64,000 bases of DNA from Manis javanica (Eukaryota; Chordata; Mammalia; Pholidota; Manidae): positions 41,113,034 to 41,177,033 of the forward strand of contig NC_133169.1 of assembly GCF_040802235.1 (NCBI RefSeq), written 5' to 3'. Made by a program: the position numbers and the translations under genes. Within the stretch, counting starts at the first letter, position 1, and each line of letters starts with the position of its first letter. This document shows, piece by piece, positions 22,166-34,429 of this stretch. The notes below the pieces were generated by a model, which was not told where the DNA came from, did not search any database, and saw only the letters and a program-made list of their open reading frames with translations.

Positions 22166-23575
22166 TAACTAGAACCATCTTTCAAAGAAACAGAGTTGGA
22201 AGTTTCAGTCCCTGATTTCACTTATTATAATTTACAGTAATCCAAAGAGTGTGGTGCTCATATATCTACAAACATATAGAGCAATGAGTTGGACTACAGA
22301 GTCAAGTAAGCCCTCATGTATATAATGAAATTATTTTTGGCCAGGATGCTGAAGCCATTCAATACAGAGAGTCTCTTCAATAAATGGTTTTAAAAACTAG
22401 ACATGTGCATGTGCAAGAATGAACTTGGGCACACACATCATAATATATACAAAAATTAAAGTTAGTGAGCTAAAACTATAAACCTCTTAGAAGAAAATAT
22501 AGAATATACTACATATTTTCAACATAGGAAAAAGATTTGAGAATCACATAGAAGTGGTTGATATCCAGAATATGTAAAGAAATCTTAAAACTCAACAACA
22601 ATAACAATAAAACCATGAGAAAAGGTTCATGATTGGATTTTGGGATGGTTTCTTGGATATGATGTAGAAAATTCAAGCAATAGAAACAAAAATAGATTAA
22701 TCACATTAAATTAATATTTAAAATAAAAACAAATACAAATGTTTGTACATCAAAGAACACAATCAGTAAAGTGGAAAAGTAACCTACAGAATTTGAGAAA
22801 ATATTTGTATATCATACCTGTGATAAGCTGTTAATATCCAGAATACATAACGAACTCTTAAAACTCAAAAACATCATCAATAACACCACCACGACAACAA
22901 AAACAGAAAATAACACATGTTGGTGAAGATGTGAAGAAGCTGGGACTTTCGTGCACTGTTTTGGGGGATGTGAAATGATGCAGCTACAATGGAAAAAATA
23001 TGGCTGTTCCTAAAACAAAAAAAAAATAGATTTTCTATTTGATCCACTGATTAAACTGATTATATATTTAAAAGAAATAAAAGCAGAGACCCAAAGATAT
23101 TTTCATCTACTCATCTTCTAACATTATTCAAAATAACCAAAAAGTGGAGGAAATTCAAGTGCTAATGGATGAGAGAATAAACAAGACAAGTTATATACAT
23201 ATAACAAAATTATTCAGCCTTAAAAAGGAAAGGGATTTTGACATATGCTATGACATTTTTGAACCTTGAACACACTAAATCAATCACAAAATAACAAATA
23301 CTGTATGATTCCACTTAAATGCCATATGTACAGTATTCAAATTCATGGAGAAAGAAAGTAGATGGTTGTTAACAGCCGGGGGAGGTGGGGCTGGGGAGTT
23401 CTTTAATATGTATAGAGTTTCATATTTTGGAAAATGTAAATGTCCTCGTGATTTGTTCCAAACCAATGTGAATATGCTTAACACTTTATCTGTACACTTA
23501 AACATTGTTAAGATGGTAAATTTTATGTTCTGTGTATTTCATGACTATACATAAAAATACAAACATAAGATAATA
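22166..23575 (+). mobile_element. Old L1 LINE, ORF2 C-terminal part and 3' UTR
   Basis: This continues the L1 of 21240-21615. In order: decayed 'tttcagtccctgatttcact', 'ttggccaggatgctgaagccattcaatacagagagtctcttcaataaatgg' (22339-22389), 'ttggatgatggtttcttgg'-like sequence, 'tgttggtgaagatgtgaagaagctgg' (22919-22944), 'ttcaaaataacc' (23127) and the 3' UTR words 'gtacacttaaacattgttaagatggtaaattttatgtt' (23492-23529). Many stops; no product. Confidence 0.75.
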
Positions 23576-25574
23576 TATGAAAAAGATATAACATAAGTGA
23601 TCTTATACCAACAAAAACCATGAAATTGGTATTGGAATAAACTGAAGCTCAACAGGAAAACTCTATCACCATGACGTAAAAGTGATTCAAAACAAAATCC
23701 TCAGGTTGGGTTTTCCAAAGCTATACTCTAAATCAAAAGGAAAAATGTGTGACTACAGTGGAGTAAAGACAGAGAAAGAAGGTTGCTAAGGTGTAGCAAT
23801 CACTTTATTAAGGAGCAATTTAGGCTCTAATGCTTTATTTTCATTTCTTACTAAACAATAAAAAACAGAAAAGCCACAGAAACAGTAACAATAAATTCAG
23901 AAGTCAATTAGATCCTGTTTGGAAAAAACCCACTCATCCACCGACTACTTTGCACATCCTTCACTCTGACACGACACCACTACCTACTTAGGCACCTAAG
24001 CAAATTTTGTGACCTACCTTGTTTCAATTTCAATTCCTCTTTCCAATCAGTGTCCAATTTGTACATGTCTTAGTGAAGCAGTAAATTCAACTAGTTTTAT
24101 ACTTTAGGGCACATTTATGACCAGATATTTTTATGTTTTGTTCAGAAATCGCGGCCTTAAGGGAAAAAAAATCATATTTTTCAGCACAGTTTTGCAAGTC
24201 CTTTGGATATCTGACTGCTTTGAGCTTGGAATTTAAAGGACTGAGATTATTATTTCCTTTTTGTGATTTATTTAGTGCAATCAGAAGAACATTAGTCCAC
24301 AAAGAATGGACTCTTTATCTCTAACAAATTCTCTAGGAGCAAGTTTTTCTTCCAAATTTGCACATTTGAAGCACTAAATTTTAACACATGGTCAGTGAAA
24401 ATTCAAATAACTTTTGTTTTTTTCACTGTATACGCTGGAATCTTAGTGTTTCACTTTCATCTAATCATATTAGATAAACTTCAGATTCCCCCCTTTGAGG
24501 TCCTATTTCCTTTCACATCTTCTGGTAGCAAATGTTGCGTAAGTTTGGTTTATTCTGTAAACAGAATTCATTCATTGTTTTCCATGTATAATTGATTTTG
24601 CCATAGGGAATTGGATGTTTGTTTGTACTTTAGAAGGGCTGGAAGAGTGAAGGTTAATTGCAGGTTGTCTTGGAAACTCGCCTGGAAACCGCTGCAAATC
24701 TCGGAACGCAGGTGATGCGCCCACCGATGGTCTCAGTCCGCAACAGCGTTGTAGTTAATCCTGCAGCTCAAGGGGGAGCTGATTTAATGCTCATATCGGC
24801 CTACACAACTGCCTTCCTCAGAGGGTCACTCTAGTGTTACTCTCTTCTATTTTTCAGATGATGTAAATAATTATAAACCACACAGTCATGAAATTTTGGG
24901 AGCTGCACTTCCGGTTTACCTCTGCCATTCAGCAAAGACCTTAGATCTGGGTAGAGCTAATGCCAGCCTGACAGCAGTTAAGCTAGCATATGAATGCTAT
25001 GCACACTCGTGTGAGAATTAGTATGTTTTTTAGATTTTACACTTCTTTAATGGCAAGGAGATTTTATGTTTATATTCCCAATTACTTCCCTAAATAACAA
25101 AACAAACAGTTAAAATCTTGAGTTTTCTTCAAGGAAATTCTGAATTATTATTGTACATATATTAAAACTCAAAGAGACCTGAAAAGAATAAGGGTAAATT
25201 AAAAAATATATATATTAATTGATTTCAAAATTTTTTCACCCCTTGTCTGTTTTTAGTAACTATTTCCAAATATTTAGAAACTGTTCCTGAATATTTTGGT
25301 TATTGTGAAAGGAGAAACGGGTTCCCTCTGACTGTGTGACACTGTCGTGAGGTAGAAGAGTGTCAGAGTTCCTCCCAAATGATGGCACCTGACATACTTG
25401 GATTGCAAAATGATGTTTTAGATTTTCTAAGTGGTGTGGAAAAGATGCTGAACCTACATCTCCAGTGATATTAACATTGTGTGGTTGTGTGGACGTGGTG
25501 GGTATGGACATATGCTGAAGCAGTATTATTCATTTTACCTTATAGGGATGTTATAGGTACAGACATTAGCAGGT
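23576..25574. other. AT-rich intergenic DNA with a small CpG-containing patch
   Basis: No supported gene. A patch at about 24660-24800 is less AT-rich and holds several CpGs, which stands out from its surroundings but matches nothing I recognise. The 83-codon minus-strand frame at 25260-25511 has no motif. Confidence 0.4.
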
Positions 25575-25652
25575 CTGAGGATTTAACATACATGTAAGTC
25601 ATAGGGAGCTCTGGCTGGCCCGAAGAAAGTGATCAATAAATACTAACATTAG
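25575..25652 (+). repeat. Possible MIR SINE tail
   Basis: A short segment with 'gaggatttaacatacatgtaa' and a tail 'agtgatcaataaatactaac' fits the last third of a MIR in the plus orientation. It is short and diverged. Confidence 0.45.
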
Positions 25653-26227
25653 TTTGATATCCTATACAAGTTCACACTAGAGAAATCCCTTTGTCTCATC
25701 CCAAAATCCACACTACATTAACTCAACCTCACCACATGACCTAATCTCTCCCAAGTAACCCAAATGCAACCTAATGTATTATTTCCAAATAATAAGGTGT
25801 AGCAATCACCTTATTATCTCTGAAAAATATTATGTATCTGTCCCTCCTGCATGTACAAAGAAAAAATGGGGAACATTTTAGAAATAGAAGGCTAAGGAAA
25901 ACTTCAATAAAATATGTCCAATTGCATCATAAAGGTACAAGAAAACACAATTGCTGATGTATATTCCTAGTTGAAAGAGACCCATGGACTTGATATACAT
26001 GAGAGAGATAATTTTCAGAAAATGGAATCACACATTAAGTTCATTAAAAATATATACTGATTGTTATACAAATCTGTAATTTGTGGATTTGATATAACAA
26101 AAGATAAAGTATAACTATAAATGATAATCAACTCATTGACTTATATTTATTCATAAAGTTCAAGCTCAACTCCATATGATGAAACTTTTAGTTTCATCTG
26201 GCACTGTCACAAGAAATTTGCCATAAT

Positions 26228-26328
26228 CAATGAACTTAAACTCACAAAACCCTTATAGATGCATTAATTATTATCCCATTTTACATATGAAAAATTAAAG
26301 GAAATAAAAGGTACATAACTTATTTGTT
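26228..26328 (-). repeat. Possible MIR SINE fragment
   Basis: The order 'aacccttatagatgcattaattattatcccattttacatatgaaaaattaaaggaaat' (26249-26306) matches the antisense MIR core ('tattatccccattttacagatgagg' type). It is short and diverged. Confidence 0.55.
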
Positions 26329-26329
26329 T

Positions 26330-29300
26330 TGTTTGTTCTTAAGAAGCAGGCTTGTTTAATTGGGGCATTTGAAGGATAATGAGATAATTGTGTTCCTGCC
26401 TGCTTAAGGGACTAGAGAGGTAAACAAAGGACACTTCCTCTGAGGACAGTGCAGACAGAACTGTAATTTGTCACAACTCTCTGTGGTAGAGACCTTGTGG
26501 GCTATTAAGCCTCCTAAATTGATTTGCAATGTGTGACCCTGACATCAAGAGAAGACAAATCACTCCAGATAATTTAATGTGCAATACTCCATTCTCATGA
26601 AGAGATTTCTGGTGGTTTCTTGTGGAAAAAAATAATAAAAGGTAACAATATATATATATAGTTTCTGAAGAAACTGGATTTATTCAATGCCCAAAAATCA
26701 ATTGAAACTTAGGCTTCATGATGACCAAGATATTATTCTGCTTAGGTGAGTAGTTTCCTTATTCAACACTATCCTCGTTGCTTTTGCAACACAACTAATA
26801 CTTAAGTTACCAAATAATTTATTCAAATATTGAATTCAGTATAAATGTAAGTGAAATTGAGAAATACTTTTAAATACCATATTTATGTACTTACTACATG
26901 TGCCTGATGTCATACATCCATCAGAAATCCTTCAATAACAAGAGCAGAAAAACTGGGCTCACACAATTTTTGAATCAAAAACAAAACAAAACAAAACAGA
27001 ATATATGTATACCTACATACACAGAGGGAATGCATAGTCACTGAATTTCTTTTAGCAACGACTATGGAATATATTTGTGTATTTACTTATTTACCTATCT
27101 TCCCCTGAGTATTTAAATGAGGAATAATCTTTAAAATTTCTAAGTTTAAGAATTTTGAGCTCATCAAAATAAATATTCTGTAACAATTTAAGATATTTAT
27201 CTTGGAAAGATATATTAGGGTAAAAATGGATCATTTACTCCTAGTTTTTAAGCACATAGGAATGCATTTTTGATATGTTTACTATTCATAATACTTAAGA
27301 AATTTAAAAGGTAAATATTTGGGTTAAAACTGTTTGAATTATGAGCCCCTCAGCTTCTAAATCCTATTAGATTTTTTCAGTCAAATAAATTGACTTTTCA
27401 TGTACAAAGTGGAAGCAATTTATTTAATAAACTATCACATCTGTAACTCATGGCTACACAAAACTATCTAAAAGGTAAAAATAATTTTTCACTAAACTAC
27501 GGAATATGATATTAAGTATCATTTGTAGAAGTCATTTAAGCAAAATAAGGTAAAATAACATTTTAAATTAATACTAAATCAGCCATGTTTATGTCTGTTT
27601 TCTGGCATATTGATTTGGCCTTTGGAGTGGGCAGATGAGACCAGCTGCTTACTTCACCATGTCTTGGCTGTCTAGGCAACTGTGCCCCTTGTAAACTGGT
27701 GATGAACAAGCAGAGAAGACAATTAGAACTCTGATGGTTTTGCATTAAAAGCTTCTGAATATCTACAATGTTCCTGGCTCTGTAATAACACTGTTTATTA
27801 GAGGGAGAAGATTATGAAAGGGCCTTTTAGCAACATATTCACTATCTTAAATTCCTTCATCACCTCTAGGTTACATCTGCATTTCTCCAGTTGACACATG
27901 CGCCACCCCGTTTAGAATGACTGATTTGTTTATAAAAATTAAAAAAATACACACACACACACACGCACACATACACCTTATACCCAATGATGCATTTATG
28001 CTTAGAGACAAATTAATTCACCATCAAGAACTAAAATACTTTGCATTTTTGTTGTTTCGCTTTTCTCATTGAAACATTTTTACTCACTTCTTTTCTTTTG
28101 AGCAAAATATGAATAGCTTCATAAGACTTGGGGTAAGAATAGATGCAAAATGAATCCTGACTTTAGGTGATTTTTTTGTTTTTTGAGTTGATTTCTTTGA
28201 AGAAATTCTTTCCAAGAACTCAATGTAAATTTTATATAAAAACATTATAAGTTATCAAGTTCTCAGCAACAAAAGCAAGTCACTGTGGATCGTGACAGCC
28301 AGGGACTGACTGCACTTTGCAAGGAGCGAGGGTAGTTTTCTGAAGTGTTTATGTGAAATTTAATTTTCGTGTTGTGCTTTTTTATGAACCAGTTTTTTGA
28401 GGAACACCCTGAAAAATGTCATGTATGTGCATTAGCAAATTTAACCAACTTAACCCTGTCATTGTCACTTCTCAGGTCACACAGGAGCTTATCAGTAGAA
28501 CTTCTCTCCGTTTTATCCTCTTCAGACCATTAAATTAGGTGTTACATGTCTCCATACACCCAAAATTGTAGGACTGTGGTACAGATGAGGAACATCCCAA
28601 AGCCCACTGTCTACAATAGATCTGTAGTGGTTGGATGTCTCTGTTTTGTTTTGTTTTTTCTTTTTCAAAGAAAGCATATTTTAATCTGATATCCTTTCAA
28701 ATTGTACCTTGCCCAGGAAACTGTTGATGGCAGTTTGATCAGAGCACCATGTTTTTAAAACAAAAAGAGTGTTGAGTCACACAGACATAAGTTATTGTCC
28801 AAAAAAATGATAAATATTTTTAGAGAAATCTAAACTTTTAATGCAAAGCCATCCATCACATTAATTAGCTGTAGTATCTGAAAAACATTAGAAACTATTA
28901 AGTATGATTAACATTCTAAAAGGAGTACGCCAACTGAATTTTAAGTTCCTCTGATTATTGATAATGAAAAAAACTGCTATGCATGTATCAAAGCAACATT
29001 TTACATAATTTTTCAAGTCTTTTAAGTATCAGCATGCAGGTTGCCAGCTCTAATTTGCACTAACAGTTGGAATATAGGGAATCTCAGTTAATATGGGAAT
29101 TAGTCATCCTCTCTGCCTCCCTTCTCTTGTACAGTCCTTTGTACAAACAAATGCTTCATTTGATGCACCTTCTCAAGAGGCCAGCCACTCAGCAGGTAAC
29201 GAAAGGTGTTTTGCAATCCCATATACAATATTAAGCTCCTTGTTACTTATATCAATTTTATATATTTTTAACATTAGATTTATGGAAAATGTACAGAGAT

Positions 29301-29425
29301 CCAAGACATAGAATTCCTTCAGTTTTCTAAAGGTTTAAATTTTATGAGAAAAGAAGACCTTGCAGAGTGGCTACTTCTTTTCACTAACACTGAAAATGAA
29401 AACATTTATTGGAAAAATGTGAGAG
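26330..29425. other. AT-rich intergenic DNA
   Basis: No gene could be supported. Apart from a CA microsatellite at 27949-27976 and a short TA run near 26649, I see only AT-rich unique-looking DNA. The 72-codon frame at 29093-29311 has no recognisable feature. Confidence 0.45.
27949..27976. repeat. (CA)n microsatellite
   Basis: About 28 bp of slightly interrupted AC dinucleotides following a run of A, a pattern often left by an A-rich retroposon tail. Confidence 0.85.
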
Positions 29426-29430
29426 AGAAG

Positions 29431-29741
29431 TGTAAAATAAATTCTAGCCAAAATAAGTAGGCAAAGAGAGGCAACAAAGGGCCAGGTAGTTTATTTAAAT
29501 GCAATTCCCTGGCGAGGTTTCTCAGTCTACAGAAATGGAGGCTGGGGAAGTCGTGCCCAGCAGGGCAGGGAGCAAGTTTTTAAAGAAGGTAGGGGGAGGC
29601 AGAGCTTAGATTTACAGCAGTGGGAAGATTGGCTATCTTAAGGCACATTTTTCAGGTTGGGAGGGGGCAGCAGCCGGGGACTTTGGCCCTTCATTAGTGT
29701 CCGACATGCTCATCCCTCCCCCCAGTGCCTCCAACCTTACA
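29431..29741 (-). repeat. ERV 3' LTR (minus-strand sense)
   Basis: 311 bp beginning TGTAA and ending TTACA, so it has the TG...CA ends of retroviral LTRs. In the sense direction (minus strand) there is a CCAAT box in 'AGCCAATC' (about 29626-29633), a TATA-like TTTAAAAA (about 29569-29576) and an AATAAA signal (about 29489-29494), in the order expected for U3-R-U5. The pre-LTR sequence on the internal side, read in sense, ends 'GGCCAAAAGGCTGGAA' and is a poor but possible polypurine tract (29742-29757). Confidence 0.88.
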
Positions 29742-32483
29742 TTCCAGCCTTTTGGCCATAATGGACAATGACTTGATTTGGCTACTTCTGGCTGACAAGT
29801 GGCGCCATGGTGGGTGGTTTCTTAGCATGTAGTTACATTGCTCTGACTGCAGATATCTTGCCTTGCCTTCTCCAGAGGTTCTCACTTTATTCTGTCTAAG
29901 CTTATGGTCTCTGTTTTATTTTCTCCTCTACAGATAAAGACTCTAGCTGCTGCTAGGGAAAAGGGGCAATGACTGCTCTGGCTGCTTCATGCTGAGAGGG
30001 GGTGCATAAAGGGTGCAGTTAGGTCTCCATCAGTGGTCAGTTGAGAGGGCATCGGAAGGTTGGCGCTTCTATTCTGGAAGGACATACTTGATGAGATTAA
30101 GAATGCATGGCTGAATATGATAACGAGAAATATGAAGAGTTTAATTGTGAAGTATAGCCAGGTATCATGGGGAAACTAGAATTCTGGATCGAGTTTACAT
30201 CTCAATGACTAGTATTAGGATTTGGTATAGATAAGACTGCATTATTGAAACAATACTTTTTTCTAAAATCACCCTTATTTTTATTAGAAGTAGCCAGATT
30301 AAGAAAATAATTAACAATTGGCTTGATTATTTGCATAAGTGCAGTAAGAAGAGCAATTGATTACACAGGCTCTTTTAAATATGCTTTGTTGGAACTTTTT
30401 TTAAGGAATTTCAGATTGGAGTTTTAAAGGCTTCTTGAGGCCAGAAAGCCAAGCCAGACTTGTCATCAGGTTGTGCCTACAGTACCTGTACATTTGGGTG
30501 AATTCTTCTCTTCTTGAGGTTCTCAAGACATTCTTGATGTTCCTGCACCTGCCAGGAAGTGACCTTCCTTACTCACCTGGTAAGGCTGCTGGGAACTCTG
30601 TAGGCAAGATACTAGGCCAGTTCTTCTAAGGGGCTTTGTTGGCTTTATAAAGTCAACCTTAGTTCCTTAAAGCTGTCTGTTCATATCTGAGTTTACACAC
30701 ATATGTTTCTCAGGTATGACATTCCAGTCAAAGCCTTGGTAATATAACCAGTGTTTTTAATTGGACCTCTTATAAGGAAAGCAGATTCTTATTGGACTTG
30801 TGCAAATAAACATACTGCCATGAAATATAAAAATAGTCTCTGAGAGTTTTTAAATTCTGGAGGGATCAGATAGAGAGAAAGATAAAGTTTCAATTCTGCT
30901 TATAAAGGCAGTCATTTACTAAGCTGTTGTCAGCTTAAGAGAAAAAGCTTAAAACACTTTATCAACACCATTTGAGACAAAAAGCTACAAAACCATCTTC
31001 CTTAGTTTACTTAATCTTATGTAACTATACCTGTTCTGCTGAAATCTAGTTTCTTACTAGTTTAGGAGTTATAAACAGTGAGTATAGATGACAAAAGACT
31101 TACAAATGATAATGGTTAAAGATATGATGAGAGCTTACTATAAGATAGTTGTCATAAGGAAATTTGGATATTTCTGTAATACGAAACAGTCAGTAACAAA
31201 GTTTAGCATCATTCTTTTTGACAGTGCTTTTAGATAAATATGCATCAGATACATAAGCTAAGTTAGCTAAATACTTTCTCCAATGAGAAAAAAAATCTTC
31301 TGACATGTTCCAGGGGCCCTCTGGAAAATATCAGAGTTAACTAGAGGTAAAAGCACTTTTCTGCATTTGATTTTTTTTTTTGGCACTTGCTTAAGTAGGA
31401 TTATAGGTTGCCATGAAGCAATACTTATCCATTTAACCAGAATAACAAAATACCTCAAAGGCAAATAAAGAAGGTTACACAGTTGTTAGCAAAGTTTAGC
31501 TTTTAGTTCTTTTAATATTAAGATTTCATGTTCTTAAATACTCCGACACCTCATTGAGACTTTAAGCATGAGAAACTGCTTTGATAAAACAATTAGAGAA
31601 CTCTTTGCAATCTTTTAATATTAAGAGCAGACTAACAGTTAAGAAAACTTTGTCTTTTTAACTGAAAACAAAATTCTAATTTTGTTGTGTACTTGATACC
31701 GAGACTCATTTGCTTTGATTTTATATAGCATGACCATATTAAATTCTTCTACAAACTTTCTATAACTTTCTTTTTACATTTAGATTTCTCCCTCTAAATA
31801 AACAGTGTACTTTAGAACAAAGTTACTTTCTTTTATCAAAAGCCACATTCTTTAGCATGCAGAAATGTTTTCCTTATTACTTTAAGTAGTTTTAATTAAA
31901 ACTTAAAACCATTAGGTACCTTAATTTTTAGTGAACACTGAGAAGCAGGGTATTGTAAACTGTTACACTAGCATTCTTTAGATTGACAAATTCATAAACA
32001 TTTTATAATTTCTGTAACTATGAGGTTTACAGCACAATCTCTCACTAAGCACAAAGTGTATCTTGTTAACTTAGAAAACTTTAAGGTTTTAGGTTACCAC
32101 AAAGGTTTTCAGACTGTAAGTAGGTATACACAGTGTAACACACAATTATTAAGGTGTTCACTTGCCACATTTATTTTGTTCACTCATTCTTAACAGCTAT
32201 GCTAGATTACTTACAAGACTTTTACTGAATATTAGACAAAGCCATGACTTTAAGCATTTTATTCTTAGAAGATTTAGCAGATAACATCAATTTAAATGAC
32301 CTTAGGTAAACTTAGGCAGCTGATAACCACAAGGACATGCCTTCCTCAGCCAAACCCAAATTAGCATTAGTGCTTAACATTTTTTATCAGATTTTCTGGA
32401 AGTTTTAGAATGCCCAATTTTCACAAGCACTTGTTTTTAATTCAATTTTTATTAATACCATCTGGAGGTAGGAAAATATTTTT

Positions 32484-32585
32484 CATCCACACACATAGAC
32501 ACACAAACATACAAACAGACACAACGACTAGTCAGCAACACCTCTCACACAAAAATATATACACAGACAGACAAACCGATATAAA
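32484..32585. repeat. A/C-rich low-complexity tract inside the ERV
   Basis: Irregular ACACA and ACAGAC words over about 100 bp, read as GT-rich on the ERV sense strand. It is simple-sequence DNA, not coding. Confidence 0.6.
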
Positions 32586-33613
32586 GACTTGAGTCAGTGA
32601 TATCCAATTGCCTTCCCTCTCCTCAGCTTCCTGTTCATGGCTTCTGGAACCAGAGGGTGGGAGGAGCATGTTCCAGTGTGGGAAGAGGGTGGTGAAGAGG
32701 GAAGGAGAGGGGAAGTGGGTGGTGCAGCCACTGGAAGAGGAGAGCAGGATGACCGCATGGTTGAGAATGTAGGACTTTAAGATGGCGGCGACACATGTGA
32801 AGGCAAAGGACTTAAAGACGGTGGTGGAGAGAGGGGTGGGCATCACGAGCTGAAGGAGGTGGACTACTGAGGTCTTCTGGCAGATCTGAAAAAGAAGAAC
32901 TGGGCAGAGTAAGAGGCTGACAATCTTTAACTGGAGATCAGACCAGGAGAACCTGAGTCGTTGAACACTTAACATAAAGGTCTGAAAGTCCTAAAAGCCT
33001 GCACATATGGGATTTCACCCCACTCTCTGCTCTGGTGGCAATAATTAGTTAAGTTGGTGAGGATTCTAAAATCGAAAGTTCCCTCAGGGGGCCAGCAAGA
33101 TTGATTGTCCAAGGGATACTGAGGCCCAGCCTCAGAGAAAAGAAAGACTACCTTCTATTTGCGAACTTCCCGGAACAAATATAGAGTAGCCAAATTAGAA
33201 ATGAGCCACTGAAGTGGGGTCTGAGCCTCCACTTTTGAGGGCTGGTTCCCCATGTCTGTGCCACTCCCCAACTAATCCCGCTGAGAGGAGCGCCCAGTGT
33301 CCCAACTGCACCAAGTGAGGGGAGATGGCCTGGTGGCCTGGGTGAGGGACGTCTTCCACACTGCAAGGCCAGGGGCAGGCTGGATGCCAACAGAGGGTGG
33401 GCTGTATGCCCAGGGACCGGATACTCCACCTGGACATAGCTATGATTTCTAACAGACCAGGTGAAATGGAGTTAGGAAGGGAAACAGACCGGTAGAAACT
33501 GAGAGACTCACCGGAAAATAATCCACACAGCAGAGAGCAGGCTGAGGTCCCAGGTCAGGGAAGGAGGGGGCGGGGCCACCAGTGGCCGGTCAGGGCCCCA
33601 CGCTCACGCTCCT

Positions 33614-33632
33614 TCCCAGGATTTCAGCACCA
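33614..33632 (-). other. ERV primer-binding site, tRNA-Phe type (degenerate)
   Basis: On the minus strand, two bases after the LTR end, the sequence reads TGGTGCTGAAATCCTGGGA. The 18-base complement of the mammalian tRNA-Phe 3' end begins TGGTGCCGAAACCCGGGA, so the match is good with three changes (C to T at three sites, one with an adjacent shift). It primed minus-strand DNA synthesis in the parent virus. This is the basis for calling the element tRNA-Phe primed and for its orientation. Confidence 0.7.
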
Positions 33633-33634
33633 AA

Positions 33635-33946
33635 TGTAAGATAAATTCTAGCTGAAATAAGCAGGCGAAGAGAGGCAACAAAGGACCAGGTAGTTTATTT
33701 GAATGCAATTCCCTGGCAAGGTTTCTCAGTCTACAGAAATGGAGGCTGCTGAAAGTCGCACCCAGCAGGGCAGGGAGCAAGTTTTTAAAGAAGGTAGGGG
33801 GAGGCAGAGCTTAGATTTACAGTGGCGCTAGGATTGGCTAGCCTAAGGCACATTTTTCAGGTTGGGAGGGGGCAGTAGCCGGGGACTTTGGCACGTCATC
33901 AGTGTCCAATGTGCTCATCCCTCCCCCCAGTGCCTCCAACCTTACA
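33635..33946 (-). repeat. ERV 5' LTR (minus-strand sense)
   Basis: 312 bp, direct copy of the LTR at 29431, with the same TGTAA...TTACA ends, CCAAT word, TATA-like word and AATAAA signal. As the 5' LTR it would have driven transcription leftward into the internal region; its U3 side faces the C-rich tract and the olfactory receptor relic to the right. Confidence 0.88.
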
Positions 33947-34227
33947 AGAAGCTGTCAGGAGAGGTTGGTATGCTGTGTTACATGCATTTCCATTATGGGC
34001 TGATGCCCACACTGTCGCTCAGGTACCCAGACTCTCCAAGGCTCTGCCATCTCAGAGCTTTAACGTCTGGAGGAAACTTCATCCTCAGATGCATTGTCCC
34101 TGCAGGAGCCATTAAACAGTGTGAGCTCCTTGCCCAATGTCCACTGAGGGCCTGACGCCCCAGGAGAGAGAGTTCTGGGCACTGAGAGCCCCAGGTTCAG
34201 GATGCTGCGGAGGAAGGGAGCTGGCCC

Positions 34228-34428
34228 AGAGCCTCGCAGCAACCGTGGGCCCACCCCTCCCCTGCCACCCCACTCCTGCCTCCCATGGCCTTGCCCCCAC
34301 CACCCCACCAACCCTCCCCCATCCCTGCACAGCCCCGCCACCCCTCCCCCACCGTCCCAACGCCCCGCCACCCCACCTCCGCACCCATTGCCCCTACCCT
34401 GCACCCGCAGCCTGCCGTCCCTCTGATG
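34228..34428. repeat. C-rich (plus) / G-rich (minus) low-complexity tract
   Basis: About 200 bp made mostly of C runs of three to six bases broken by A or short words (for example 'ccaccccaccaaccctccccc'). The minus strand has many GGG runs with short loops, so it could form G-quadruplexes. Frames in it (90-160 codons, both strands) are proline- or glycine-rich artefacts of composition. Confidence 0.85.
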
Positions 34429-34429
34429 T

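Larger units (their letters stand above)
29426..33951 (-). mobile_element. Endogenous retrovirus with paired LTRs, no recognisable viral genes
   Basis: Two direct LTRs (29431-29741 and 33635-33946) bound 3.9 kb of internal DNA, and the perfect duplication AGAAG lies directly outside each (29426-29430, 33947-33951). Five bases is a usual retroviral duplication length. On the minus strand the internal part starts next to the 33635 LTR with a primer-binding-site-like word (33614-33632), which fixes the orientation. The leader behind it is GC-rich (33000-33630) and contains a possible splice donor (CCGGTGAGTC, 33505-33514). The rest is AT-rich with only short frames (longest 147 codons, 32532-32975), in which I recognise no gag, protease, polymerase or envelope. 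By hand the LTRs differ at about 27 of 311 positions plus one gap. It is either an internally deleted or replaced provirus or a non-autonomous family. Confidence 0.9.

Noticed and set aside
32532-32975. Minus-strand frame of 147 codons inside the ERV, in the sense direction
   Set aside because: I considered a viral gene piece, but there is no retroviral motif and the left part runs over simple ACACA-type sequence. I kept it only as part of the internal region.
33614-33632. A tRNA-Phe gene fragment
   Set aside because: Only the complement of the tRNA 3' end is present, directly beside an LTR, which fits a primer-binding site and not a tRNA gene.
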